The notes under the pieces were generated by a model, which had not been told where the DNA came from, searched no databases, and saw nothing but the letters and a program-made list of their open reading frames with translations. Shown here piece after piece: positions 42,469 to 50,322 of a stretch of 64,000 bases of DNA; positions within the stretch are counted from its first letter, which is position 1, and the number at the start of each line of letters is the position of its first letter. The stretch is from Rhodospirillaceae bacterium SYSU D60007. Lineage in GTDB: Bacteria > Pseudomonadota > Alphaproteobacteria > Reyranellales > Reyranellaceae. The stretch is from NCBI GenBank assembly GCA_003574685.1, contig QOCQ01000025.1:1-64000 (forward strand). Direction: 5' to 3'. The position numbers were made by a program, and so were the translations under genes.

Positions 42469-43851
42469 ATGAATGCGTTCAGCTTAGCGGCCACAATATC
42501 CCGCTGCTTTCGTGGGCTGGCTCGCGACCGCCGGGGCGGCACCTTCGTGCTGACGGCGGTGGCCACGCCTGTCGTATTGGGGGGCCTGACGCTCGCCGTC
42601 GACACGGGCCACATCTACCTGAGCCAGCGCAAGGTCCAGCAGCAGGCCGATGCGGCGGCGGCCGGCACCGCGATCGCAAGGGGCAACGGCGCACGTGACC
42701 TTGCGGTGCTGAAGGCGGTGGCGGGGCGCGACGCGGCGCGCAACGGGTATGTGGAGCAGGCGGGCAGCAGCCTGACAGTGAACGTCCCGCCCACCTCGGG
42801 CTCGCACACCGGCAGCACCACGGCCGTCGAGGTCATCATCGAGGCCACGGCGGACACCTTCTTCGCGCGCTATTTCAACATCTTCTCGGTTACCGTTCGC
42901 GGCCGGGCGGTCGTCGGCTATGGTGGCGAGGGCAGCGCTGGCGGCGGCGGTTGCGTGCTGGCGCTGAGCGGGACGGCGGCGCGGGCGCTGCGCTTTCAGG
43001 GTTCGGGCACTATCCAGGCGCCGACCTGCACCATGGTTTCGAATTCGAATGCCGCCGATGCCGTCTATGTCGGCGGCAGCGGCAAGCTCGTTGCGCTGGG
43101 CGTGTATGCCGTGGGCGGCATGGAACGGGGGCCCTCGGTCACCATGCAGCTAACCCAGGAGCCGCAGGTCAACACCGGGGCGAAGGTGACGGATCCCTAT
43201 GCCAGGACCAACATCGAGGTGTCGGCGGCCGACCCTTGCAGCCATACCGGCTATTCGGTAAGCGGCAGTCAGGATAAATACGCGCGCCCCGGCATCTACT
43301 GCGATGGCCTCGAGATCGGCGGCTCGGGTACGCAGTACCTGCTGCCGGGCACCTACGTCGTGAGGGGAGGCGACTTCAAGGTCACTGGCTCGGCAAAGGT
43401 GCGTTGCAGCCTTACGTCCGGCACCTATACCCCTTGCGGCACCGGCGATGGCATCACAATCCTGCTGGTTGCGGGCAGCAGCGGCACGGTCGGCACCGTG
43501 TCGATCGCGGGCACCACCGACGTCCAGTTCACGGCCCCGAGTGTCGACACCTTCTATAATGGAACCAATCTGCGGGGCATTGCGGTGTACCAGGATCGCA
43601 ACGCTGCGCTGGGCAATGCCGCCAACCTTACCGGCTCATCGGCGATGAAGATCAGCGGTGCGATCTACCTGCCGTCTGCCCAGATCAACTACAGCGGTAC
43701 CGCCGACCTGCCCGAAGGAAAGAAGTGCGTGCTGGTCATCGGCCACGTCGTCGAGATCCAGGGAAACTCGCGCCTCAACATATCCGATTGCCCCAGCATG
43801 GGCGTGCAGGCCATCGACGCCAATGGCGGACGTCTGGTGATGCTCGAATAG
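42469..43851 (+). CDS. TadG-like pilus-associated protein (Flp/Tad type)
   Basis: A 460-residue protein. The N-terminus has a TadE/TadG-type single membrane helix (TFVLTAVATPVVLGGLTLAV) followed by DTGHIYLSQRKVQQQADAAA, the family's hallmark. The remaining 350 residues are Gly/Ser/Thr-rich beta repeats with several Cys and no von Willebrand domain. Tad systems assemble Flp pili, but no other tad gene is in this window. The 170-bp upstream gap is less G+C-rich and probably holds its promoter. Confidence 0.78.
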   Translation: MNAFSLAATISRCFRGLARDRRGGTFVLTAVATPVVLGGLTLAVDTGHIYLSQRKVQQQADAAAAGTAIARGNGARDLAVLKAVAGRDAARNGYVEQAGSSLTVNVPPTSGSHTGSTTAVEVIIEATADTFFARYFNIFSVTVRGRAVVGYGGEGSAGGGGCVLALSGTAARALRFQGSGTIQAPTCTMVSNSNAADAVYVGGSGKLVALGVYAVGGMERGPSVTMQLTQEPQVNTGAKVTDPYARTNIEVSAADPCSHTGYSVSGSQDKYARPGIYCDGLEIGGSGTQYLLPGTYVVRGGDFKVTGSAKVRCSLTSGTYTPCGTGDGITILLVAGSSGTVGTVSIAGTTDVQFTAPSVDTFYNGTNLRGIAVYQDRNAALGNAANLTGSSAMKISGAIYLPSAQINYSGTADLPEGKKCVLVIGHVVEIQGNSRLNISDCPSMGVQAIDANGGRLVMLE

Positions 43852-43877
43852 CGTAGGCCGTTGCGCTCTCGCTGAAC

Positions 43878-43914
43878 GGCAGGCGTCCGTAAGGCCCGAC
43901 CGCGGACGCCTGCC
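43878..43914. other. 12-bp hairpin downstream of the TadG-like gene
   Basis: GGCAGGCGTCCG and CGGACGCCTGCC form a perfect 12-bp stem with a 13-base loop, 27 bases after the stop codon. No T-run follows, so it is a possible but not classical terminator. Confidence 0.5.
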
Positions 43915-43979
43915 AGCATGATCTTCCCTGTGCGTGGTTGTTTCAGGAACCGCCGGCGGATCGCGGCGTTGGCGGCCGC

Positions 43980-44267
43980 ATGGCATTCGAGATCAGCACC
44001 CGCACGATCGAGCAGTTGCGGCACGACATCGACTCGCGCCGCACCGGCGACAAGGTGGCCGTGGGCGATCCGGCCGCCGCACCGCTGGGCACGGATGACG
44101 GGGCGGCCGGCGCGCCTGTCTCCCGCGGGCGGCTGGCGCGTGCACAGGTCGAGCTTGAAGGACGACCGCCGCCGCCGCGCGGCGCGCGCGAGCGGCTGTG
44201 CGTCGCGGTCCTGGGGGTGGGCGCAATCGTAGTCGTGCTGGTTCTCGTCGCGCTTGCCCTGGGATGA
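43980..44267 (+). CDS. Small membrane-anchored hypothetical protein
   Basis: A 95-residue protein. The N-terminal half is charged (STRTIEQLRHDIDSRRTGDK), a Pro/Gly-rich linker follows, and the last 25 residues form one transmembrane helix (LCVAVLGVGAIVVVLVLVAL) at the very C-terminus. This tail-anchored layout is seen directly; the function is unknown. Confidence 0.55.
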   Translation: MAFEISTRTIEQLRHDIDSRRTGDKVAVGDPAAAPLGTDDGAAGAPVSRGRLARAQVELEGRPPPPRGARERLCVAVLGVGAIVVVLVLVALALG

Positions 44268-44427
44268 GCGCCGGCGGGCGGTGACATTTCCGTGACGCGG
44301 CAACGCTGGCGCTTGCCGTGCGTAAGCACGCAAGCCCGCAGGCCGAAGTCCCCAACGGCCATATTGCGGTGAGGCCGGGCATCGCATCCTCCCCCAGCGG
44401 TGCCCGGCCATGCCGCCAGGGATTTCG

Positions 44428-45108
44428 ATGCGACGCGAGCTCTCCCGCAAGCCGACCCTCGCCAATCCGCTGCCCTTTCTGCGCGGCTGGTCACGCAACC
44501 CCGTGGCCGTGGGCTGGCCGTTCGCCACCAGCTACTGGACGGCGCGGCGCCTGGCACTCGCAACGCTGGCGGCGGCCGTGCCCGGCGACGGGCACGTGCT
44601 GGAGCTGGGCCCTGGCACGGGGCCGACAACGCAGGCGCTGATCGAGCTTGGCTGCCCCGCGGCACGGATCGTGGTGGTCGAGCGCGACGGGGAGCTGTGC
44701 CGACTGCTGGAGCGCCGCTTTGCCGGGCTGTGCGTGGTGCAGGGCGATGCGCTGCGGCTGCGCGAGGTGCTGGGCCGCGCCGGCATTGGCCGTGCGTGCG
44801 CCGTGCTCAGCGGCTTGCCGATGCGAACGGTCGCGCCGGCCGACGCGGCGCGCTGCTACCGCGATGCCTTCCGGGCGATGCCGCCGGGCGGCGCCATCAT
44901 CCAGTACACCTACGGCTTTCGTCCGTCGGTCGATCCCGATGCCGGCGGGCTGAAGCTCGAGGCCACCTTCCTCGGCCGCGAGTGGCGCAACATGCCGCCG
45001 ATGGCCATCTGGCGCTACCGGTTGCCGGCGCACCACGGCAACAGGGCCGGGGACAATGCCGCGAGGACAATGCCCGCCGGCCCTGCGCACGGGAGGGCGA
45101 TCCCATGA
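44428..45108 (+). CDS. PmtA-like SAM-dependent methyltransferase
   Basis: A 226-residue protein resembling phospholipid N-methyltransferase PmtA and related rRNA-adenine-dimethylase-fold enzymes. SAM motif I is VLELGPGTGPTTQALIELG, and a strand reading CAVLSGLPMRTV is the family's SGLP motif (here in place of NLPY). It could methylate phosphatidylethanolamine to phosphatidylcholine at the inner membrane. I chose the ATG with AGGGAT upstream; 44410 is an alternative. The Ala/Arg-rich C-terminal tail looks dispensable. Confidence 0.75.
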   Translation: MRRELSRKPTLANPLPFLRGWSRNPVAVGWPFATSYWTARRLALATLAAAVPGDGHVLELGPGTGPTTQALIELGCPAARIVVVERDGELCRLLERRFAGLCVVQGDALRLREVLGRAGIGRACAVLSGLPMRTVAPADAARCYRDAFRAMPPGGAIIQYTYGFRPSVDPDAGGLKLEATFLGREWRNMPPMAIWRYRLPAHHGNRAGDNAARTMPAGPAHGRAIP

Positions 45109-45313
45109 GTTCCCTCCCACCCGCGGCACCGCTCGGACGGCGCACGCAAGCCGAGGTCAACGGCCCCGCGGCGAAGGCCGTTGCGCGGCATTTTCATGCC
45201 GCTTCGATGGCAGCAGCCCGGCCTCGCCGCGGCGAAGCCACGGAAAGGCCACAAGCGCCCCCTGTGCGGTACGCTAGCCTTGCCGCCACAGGGAGCCACT
45301 GCCATTGCGCGAC

Positions 45314-45351
45314 AAAAGTGGCCGGGGCGCGCCACGGTGGTGGCGCGCCCC
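45314..45351 (-). terminator. Hairpin terminator downstream of the selenoprotein gene
   Basis: GGGGCGCGCCAC and GTGGCGCGCCCC pair over 12 bases with a 4-base loop. On the minus strand the hairpin is followed by GGCCACTTTTG, a short T-run. It lies six bases beyond the GrdB-like stop codon. The stem resembles the arms of the large inverted repeat at 46312. Confidence 0.5.
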
Positions 45352-45356
45352 CAGCT

Positions 45357-46226
45357 TCATTTCACGCGCGGCTTCTGGCCGCGCTGGGCGCGGCGCGCAT
45401 CGCCGATGGCCAGCAGCCGCTCGCGGTCCTCGGGCCTCACGCGGTTGTAGCGCTCGCGCCAGTCCGGATCGTGTTTCCATTCGAAGGGTGCACGCACTGT
45501 CGTGCGCGGGCCGGTGGCGCTCTCCAGCAGGCGCAGCGCCAGGCCTACGATCGCTGCCTGCATGTCGCGCTGCCAGGGATGGCCGCACGGGTTACCCAGC
45601 GGGAAATCCGTGAAGACGAAGCGCGCAACGCCGCAATGCTCGACGATGTCGCGGGCCGAGCCGATGATGACCGTCGGCAAACCATTTTCCTCGAGATGTC
45701 GGGCGACCAGACTCACGGTCTGGTGACAGACGGGTCAAAGCGCTGTCAGCAGCGCCGCGTCGGCTCCGTCCGCGCGCAGGCGGCGCAACAGCTCGGGCGC
45801 ATCCTGCTCCATTGTCTTGCGGTGGCTGTAGTCGGTGGGCGCGTGATGGAAGCGCGGGCAGAGCGTCCCGAACAACCCCTCGGCACAGAGCCGCCGCGCC
45901 GCGTCGATCGGCAGGAACGTCTCGCGGTCATCGGTGTGGGTGGCCTCGCGGTCCCACGCGACATCGGTATCGTAGGTGAGGGGCGGCGCCGCGACCTCGC
46001 CCGACCACACCTGCTTGCGTCCGCGCGCGTCGCGGTTGGAGCGGTCGGGCGGCCCTGCCGTGGTGATCAGTCCGATGCGCGCATCACGCAGCTTCTTGCC
46101 CAGCCGCGCAAACGGCACTTCGTCGAAATGCGCCCAGACGTAATCGCTGTCATAGCCCAGCGCGCGATAATAGCGCCGCGTACGCTCCATATAGCCAACG
46201 GGCTGGCCGGCGGAATTCTGCTCCAT
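45357..46226 (-). CDS. Predicted selenoprotein of the glycine/sarcosine/betaine reductase B (GrdB) family
   Basis: A 289-residue chain if the TGA at 45735-45737 is read as selenocysteine (U164). Both flanks are one protein: upstream YYRALGYDSDYVWAHFDEVP and GADAALLTAL, downstream PVCHQTVSLVARHLEENGLP and FPLGNPCGHPWQRDMQ. The joined text AL-U-PVCHQTV places U in a UxxC redox pair where relatives have Cys or Sec. A 7-bp hairpin with loop CGTGA begins 10 bases after the TGA, fitting bacterial SECIS rules. No restart codon with a ribosome site follows the TGA. The role may be a thiol/selenol reductase. A plain nonsense mutation is the alternative. Confidence 0.8.
45706..45724 (-). promoter_or_regulatory. 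Bacterial SECIS-like hairpin
   Basis: On the minus strand ACCAGAC pairs perfectly with GTCTGGT around the 5-base loop CGTGA. The loop starts 17 bases after the TGA and has G at its second position. These fit the published bacterial SECIS model (16-37 bases to the apical loop, G in the first two loop positions). Confidence 0.65.
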
Positions 46227-46311
46227 GATGCGCGTCCTCTCCTCAACTGGTGTAGCTAACCACGCACGCCGCCGACGAGCCATGCCGGCAGACGCAAGCC
46301 GGCATGCATGT

Positions 46312-46393
46312 CGCCGGGGGCGCGCCACTCCAGTGGCGCGTCATGGGCTCGCGTGGGCGGAAGACGCGCCACTGGAGTGGCGCGCCCCCGGCG
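46312..46393. repeat. 31-bp perfect inverted repeat (family E)
   Basis: The arms at 46312-46342 and 46363-46393 are perfect reverse complements, with a 20-base spacer. Each arm itself contains the small palindrome GCGCCACTCCAGTGGCGC. A further hairpin CATGCCGGC/GCCGGCATG lies just upstream at 46281. It separates the selenoprotein start from the split-barrel gene end. Confidence 0.85.
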
Positions 46394-46394
46394 C

Positions 46395-47025
46395 TCAATA
46401 CAGGTTGGTCTTGTAGTCGCGGTCGATGCCGCGCTGCATCAGGCCGGGGACGGCGACGGCGGCGCGCAGCAGTGTGGCCCCAAGCCCGCGTGTCCTGTTC
46501 AGCCGGACATGGGCAGCGAACATCGCGGCGGGATTGATGTCATGCGGCTGCGGTCGGGCCGGCCAGAGCCGCGCCCGCAGCAACGCGGCGCTGGTACGGA
46601 CAACAAGCTGCGGCTCCTCGATGCAGGTCGCGAGCAGCGGTGTCTTGCCGTTCACGGCGAAGCTCTGGCGCAGCGCCATATCGGCGGTAAGACGCGCCCT
46701 GCCCGTGAGGATCGCGACCTGCGGCGCACCGGGGATCAGCGCGGCGGCGGCGATGCGGGGCTGGACCAGGATGTTGCGGAAGCTGTCGGCGCGGCGGTTG
46801 CCCGGCCGCTCGGCATAGCAGGCGACGCCGTCCTGCAGGCGGATCAGCGCACCTGACGGATCGCCCTTGGGGCTGACATCGGCGCTCCCGTGACTGTCGA
46901 TCGTGGCCAGCGCCAGAAAGCGGCTCGCCGTGAGGAAGAGGGCGGCATCGCCCGGGATGGATCGCCGCCGGAGTCCGGCCGATGCACGCCTCCAGCGCGG
47001 CCACATCATTGATCGTCGTTCCCAT
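46395..47025 (-). pseudogene. Damaged FMN-binding split-barrel protein (pyridoxamine 5'-phosphate oxidase-like)
   Basis: The main frame carries FLTASRFLALATIDSHGSAD and VSPKGDPSGALIRLQDG, then CYAERPGNRRADSFRNILVQ, typical of MSMEG_1061-like flavin split-barrel proteins. The expected N-terminus (MGTTINDVAALEACIGRTPA) is in another frame, joined near 46965. The residues that should link them are also short. A small deletion with a frameshift explains both. A shorter functional start inside the main frame cannot be ruled out. Confidence 0.6.
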
Positions 47026-47087
47026 CCCGCCCCGATACCGCAATTGCGAGTGACTCGCAACCTGCCGGGGCGGGCGCGCCAGCAGCG

Positions 47088-47504
47088 TCAGGCTTTGCCG
47101 CAACCGGCCACGGCGACGGCGCGGATCTCGACGGATAACTCGGGAAGCGCGAGCTGCGTTACGCCCACCGCGGTCCACGACGGATACCGGTCGGGAAAGA
47201 ACTCGTCCTTCACCCGCGCGAAGGCCCGCATTTCGCCGCGCAGATCGGTATGAAACGTCGTCAGCTCGACGACGTCCGCCAGGCTCGCGCCCGCCGCCTC
47301 AAGGACCGATTGCAGGGCCTGAAAGGCAAGCCGCGCCTGCGCTTCCATGCCCTTTCCTGCAGTCATGGTGGCGTCGATTCCGACTTGGCCGGAAACCCAG
47401 ATGGTATCTCCCACACGCGTCGCCTGCGAAAAGTGAAGGCGGTCGTACATCTTCTCGGTGCCGGGCGGGTTAATGGATTGCCGGCGCAGGCTCTCGGAGC
47501 TCAT
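47088..47504 (-). CDS. RidA-family protein
   Basis: A 138-residue Rid protein with RVGDTIWVSGQVGID, AFQALQSVLEAAGASLADVV and the late PSWTAVGVTQLALPELSVEI. The Arg of the canonical RidA active site (xRxxV) is replaced by the SWTAVGV segment, so it probably belongs to a Rid subfamily other than true RidA. It lies 15 bases downstream of the dioxygenase gene and is probably co-transcribed with it. Confidence 0.82.
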   Translation of the reverse strand: MSSESLRRQSINPPGTEKMYDRLHFSQATRVGDTIWVSGQVGIDATMTAGKGMEAQARLAFQALQSVLEAAGASLADVVELTTFHTDLRGEMRAFARVKDEFFPDRYPSWTAVGVTQLALPELSVEIRAVAVAGCGKA

Positions 47505-47519
47505 GGCGTCATTCTCCCG

Positions 47520-48344
47520 TTACACGAGCTGGCGGAAAACTGGCGAACGGTAAGGATCGCCGTCCTTCAGCGCCGCCAATTCCTTGCCAAAGAGAAGGCC
47601 GTTGCGGGTGAAACGCGAATCCGGCAGCGAGCGCCAGGTCGCGTCATCGCCAAAGAAGCGCAGCACAAGCGTATGGCGCTCGGGGAAATCCGCATCGACC
47701 GGCGCGCCGCCGTGCAGCGAACCGGGATGCAGCACCACCACATCGCCGGGCTCCGTCGCCCACGAGAGAATGTCCCAGGCATCGGGATCGGCCTTGCGCT
47801 CGGCTTCGATGTCCGGAAGCCGGGGCAAGGCATCGCCGCCATGCAGGGGCTGAGTCGGATCGTTGGGATCGCGGAAGGTGGTGCCGTCGTAGCGTGTGCC
47901 GCGGTGCGAGCCGCGAACGATCTCCAGCGCATTCTGCTTCGGGACGGATTCGAAGCTGATCCAGGCATTGCCCCAATGCATGCCGTTCCACGGAAGGTAG
48001 GACGTGTCCTGGTGCCAGAGCGTGCGTGCACCGCATCCGCCCGCCTTGAGGAACACTTCCTCGGCGAAATACCAGACGTGCTGCGAGCCCCAGAGATCGG
48101 CGAACAACCGGCCAAAGGGCAGCGAAGACACCAGGTCGTCCAGCCGCGCCTTCGCAGCCGGATTGGCGTTGTCGACATGCGACTGCTGCGCGGTGCCCTT
48201 GTACATCCGGGAGGCGTGAAGGCCGGGGTTCTCGATGGCCCAGTCGAAGGCCGCCCGGCATTGCGCCAACTGCGTCTCGTTCAGGCAGCCTTTGATGAGG
48301 ACGGCTCCGTCCTCCAGGAACGCTTTCCGTACCGGGTCCTGCAT
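47520..48344 (-). CDS. Phytanoyl-CoA dioxygenase (PhyH)-like Fe(II)/2-oxoglutarate enzyme
   Basis: A 274-residue enzyme. The HxD pair is H111/D113 in TLWHQDTSYLPW; the distal His is in VVLHPGSLHGG (206 or 211), and Arg in PERHTLVLRF anchors 2-oxoglutarate. PhyH-type enzymes hydroxylate diverse small molecules. The gene heads a unit with RidA and is divergent from a TetR regulator, which probably controls it. Confidence 0.88.
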   Translation of the reverse strand: MQDPVRKAFLEDGAVLIKGCLNETQLAQCRAAFDWAIENPGLHASRMYKGTAQQSHVDNANPAAKARLDDLVSSLPFGRLFADLWGSQHVWYFAEEVFLKAGGCGARTLWHQDTSYLPWNGMHWGNAWISFESVPKQNALEIVRGSHRGTRYDGTTFRDPNDPTQPLHGGDALPRLPDIEAERKADPDAWDILSWATEPGDVVVLHPGSLHGGAPVDADFPERHTLVLRFFGDDATWRSLPDSRFTRNGLLFGKELAALKDGDPYRSPVFRQLV

Positions 48345-48379
48345 GGGCGCCTTCTCCCTGATCGCGTGACGGATGGGAC

Positions 48380-48447
48380 AATAGCGGGTCGCTCGATTTA
48401 ACGCAACACTTGTTATTATAATTGATGCAGGCGGCGAACCCGCTATT
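48380..48447. promoter_or_regulatory. Inverted repeat pair in the PhyH/TetR divergent spacer
   Basis: AATAGCGGGT (48380-48389) and ACCCGCTATT (48438-48447) are exact reverse complements 48 bases apart. Each lies close to one of the two divergent start codons. They could be paired half-sites for the TetR regulator or border a looped repressor complex. The spacer is A+T-rich compared with its surroundings. Confidence 0.5.
48417..48422 (+). promoter_or_regulatory. Candidate -10 box of the tetR-like gene
   Basis: TATAAT is an exact match to the sigma-70 -10 consensus, 35 bases before the tetR-like ATG. No clean -35 is visible at 16-18 bases upstream. Confidence 0.4.
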
Positions 48448-48456
48448 TTCATTGCC

Positions 48457-49158
48457 ATGACCCGCGATCACGACCCCTCGACGAATGCCGGCCGCCACGC
48501 GGCCGACAGTGAAGCCGAACCGGTGGTCCGCGGACGGGGTCGGCCCGTGGGCGACCGCGAGGCGAAGCGCGCCGGGTTGCTGAAGGCGGCAATCTCGGTG
48601 ATCGCGCAGGAGGGCTTTGCCGGGGCCTCGCTGCGCAAGGTGGCGCAGCGCGCGGGATGCACGACGGGCGCGGTGACCTATTACTTCGCGAACAAGGAGG
48701 CGATGGTCATCGCCGTCGCCGAAAGCCTGTTCGACCAGTTCGACGCCCAGCTCGGCAGGGGCCAGGACCGGATCGACGTCAGGGCCGGCTTCCAGCGCTG
48801 GCTGGACTGGACGAAGGCCGACGATCCTGACCCGTGGCTGGCGGTGCTTCAGTTGCTGGCCCATGCGCGCCACGAGCCGGCATTCGCCGCCGTCTATCAG
48901 CGGCGCTACGCGCAGTATCGCGAGAAGCTGGCGGCGATACTGGCGCGGGGGCAGGGCCAGGGCCTGATCCGCGGCGACATCCCTGCCGACCTGCTCGCCG
49001 ACCAGCTCAGTGCGATGGCCGATGGCTGGATGATGCTGCTGCCGATCGAACCTGAAAGGTTCAGGCCGGCCCGCATCCGGGCCCTGCTGGACGCAACCGT
49101 CGCCATGATCTCGCCCCCCTCGATGCGCACCCGACCGCGCCGAACAAGCGGCCGTTAA
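48457..49158 (+). CDS. TetR-family transcriptional regulator (BetI-like)
   Basis: A 233-residue regulator. The helix-turn-helix spans about residues 38-82 (LLKAAISVIAQEGFAGASLR then KVAQRAGCTTGAVTYYFANK). The ligand domain that follows contains WLDWTKADDPDPWLAVLQLL. The GRGRP-like N-terminal arm (VRGRGRPVGDREAK) may contact DNA minor groove. It is divergent from the PhyH-like gene and probably represses it and itself. Confidence 0.9.
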   Translation: MTRDHDPSTNAGRHAADSEAEPVVRGRGRPVGDREAKRAGLLKAAISVIAQEGFAGASLRKVAQRAGCTTGAVTYYFANKEAMVIAVAESLFDQFDAQLGRGQDRIDVRAGFQRWLDWTKADDPDPWLAVLQLLAHARHEPAFAAVYQRRYAQYREKLAAILARGQGQGLIRGDIPADLLADQLSAMADGWMMLLPIEPERFRPARIRALLDATVAMISPPSMRTRPRRTSGR

Positions 49159-49164
49159 GCAGCG

Positions 49165-49205
49165 ACCGCAGGCTCCTTCGCTTTGCCCAGGACGACGGCA
49201 AAATC
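49165..49205. repeat. Half copy of a family B repeat
   Basis: CCGCAGGCTCCTTCGCTTTG followed by CCCAGGACGACGGCAAA matches the right arm of family B elements; the left arm is missing. Confidence 0.6.
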
Positions 49206-49287
49206 TCCGCGCCGCCGCAACGATGCCTCGATGGAATGGCCGCCGGTGCGGGTTGTTGATGGGGCAGGCCGGTTCCGGAGCAGCCCC

Positions 49288-49893
49288 ATGGCCGTGCGCG
49301 ACGATCTCGGGAATTTGTGCGATCGCAGGATCCGCCTGAACTTCATCAGGATCGCAAAGCCTGTCATCGATGAATGGGCGGCGTTGCGCTACGCCCAGCA
49401 GGTTTTCGGCCCTTACGGCATCTGCGTCGCGCAGGGGTGGGGCGGCTATTGCGCGGCGCTTTCCGAGGCGGACGCCAAACGCCTGCGTTACGTCGAGGGC
49501 GATTGCCAGAGCGAGCCGGCGTCGGAGGAGCACGACCTGCTGTTCAGCATCAAGCCGCGCCTGTCGCTGCCGTCGGACATCACGGTGTACTGCGTGCAGG
49601 GCATCCGCGAGGCGCCCAAGGGCAGCTACCTCGTCGGCCGGCAGATTGCCGGCTGCTCGGTTCACCCGCCTGGCCGGCCGGCCGTCATGATCGCGGCCAC
49701 GAACTACAAATGGGTGCTGCCGCACGAGCTCGGCCACGTGCTGCTGCGCTCGGCCGGGGAGGGCTTCCCGCACAGCACCGACAAGAACAACGTGATGTAC
49801 GGGACAGCCGCCGACATCACTGGCGACCCGCCTGTCCTGAACAAGTACCAGGCCGAAGCAATGCGCCGCAGTCCGTACTGCCACCCCTGCTGA
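49288..49893 (+). CDS. Zincin-like metalloprotease-fold protein
   Basis: A 201-residue protein with the zinc-binding motif HELGH (H146, E147, H150) and a possible third ligand H162 in FPHSTDKNNVMYGT, whose NVMY resembles a Met-turn. The N-terminal part has a beta-rich region with paired Cys (GICVAQGWGGYC). It may be a protease or a zincin without protease activity. The ATG at 49288 was preferred over 49183 because the upstream stretch overlaps repeat sequence. Confidence 0.7.
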   Translation: MAVRDDLGNLCDRRIRLNFIRIAKPVIDEWAALRYAQQVFGPYGICVAQGWGGYCAALSEADAKRLRYVEGDCQSEPASEEHDLLFSIKPRLSLPSDITVYCVQGIREAPKGSYLVGRQIAGCSVHPPGRPAVMIAATNYKWVLPHELGHVLLRSAGEGFPHSTDKNNVMYGTAADITGDPPVLNKYQAEAMRRSPYCHPC

Positions 49894-49927
49894 CGGGCCG
49901 CGCTCAACCCTGTTGATCATGGCCGTC

Positions 49928-49947
49928 ATGTCGATTAGTCTCGACAT
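49928..49947. promoter_or_regulatory. ArsR operator palindrome abutting the start codon
   Basis: ATGTCGA and TCGACAT form perfect 7-base arms around TTAGTC. The palindrome ends on the base before the arsR ATG, so repressor binding would also cover the translation start. Confidence 0.65.
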
Positions 49948-50322
49948 ATGGAATCAGAGCAAGCCATTCTCGCCTTCGCAGCACTCGCGCAGCCGACCCG
50001 GCTCGAGGTTTTCCGCCTGTTGATGCAGCACGAGCCCGACGGGCTGCCAGCCGGGGAAGTCGCCCGGCATCTGGCGGTGCCACACAACACCATGTCTACC
50101 CATCTGGCAGTCCTCAATCGCGCCGGGCTGATTGACGCTGAACGCCAGAGCCGGTCGATCGTCTACCGGGCAAATCTCGATGCCGTCCGCATGCTCACCA
50201 GTTTCCTCGTCAAGGACTGCTGCGGGGGCCGTCCGGAGATCTGTGCTCCGCTCGTCACCGACCTTTCGTCCTGTCGTGCGTCCATGAAGATCACTGCGAG
50301 GAAGGCGGCCACACATGCGTGA
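49948..50322 (+). CDS. arsR: ArsR-family metalloregulator
   Basis: A 124-residue winged-helix repressor. The recognition region is AGEVARHLAVPHNTMSTHLA. Cys91, Cys92 and Cys99 (VKDCCGGRPEIC), near the C-terminal helix, form a candidate As(III)-binding triad in an alternative position to the canonical CVC. It should repress the downstream arsC-aqpS genes until arsenite binds. It overlaps arsC by eight bases. Confidence 0.9.
   Translation: MESEQAILAFAALAQPTRLEVFRLLMQHEPDGLPAGEVARHLAVPHNTMSTHLAVLNRAGLIDAERQSRSIVYRANLDAVRMLTSFLVKDCCGGRPEICAPLVTDLSSCRASMKITARKAATHA

Noticed and set aside
45735-45737. Reading the TGA as an ordinary stop with a second gene starting at the GTG at 45716
   Set aside because: The downstream part continues the same domain in the same frame, lacks a ribosome site, and would begin in the middle of the conserved PVCHQTVSLVAR block.
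44400-46259. Plus-strand open frame of 619 codons over the methyltransferase and selenoprotein region
   Set aside because: It is in a wrong frame for PmtA and antisense to the GrdB-like gene; no conserved motif is present.
47644-49947. Minus-strand open frame of 767 codons across PhyH, tetR and zincin genes
   Set aside because: It overlaps three well-supported genes in other frames or strands and has no recognisable domain.
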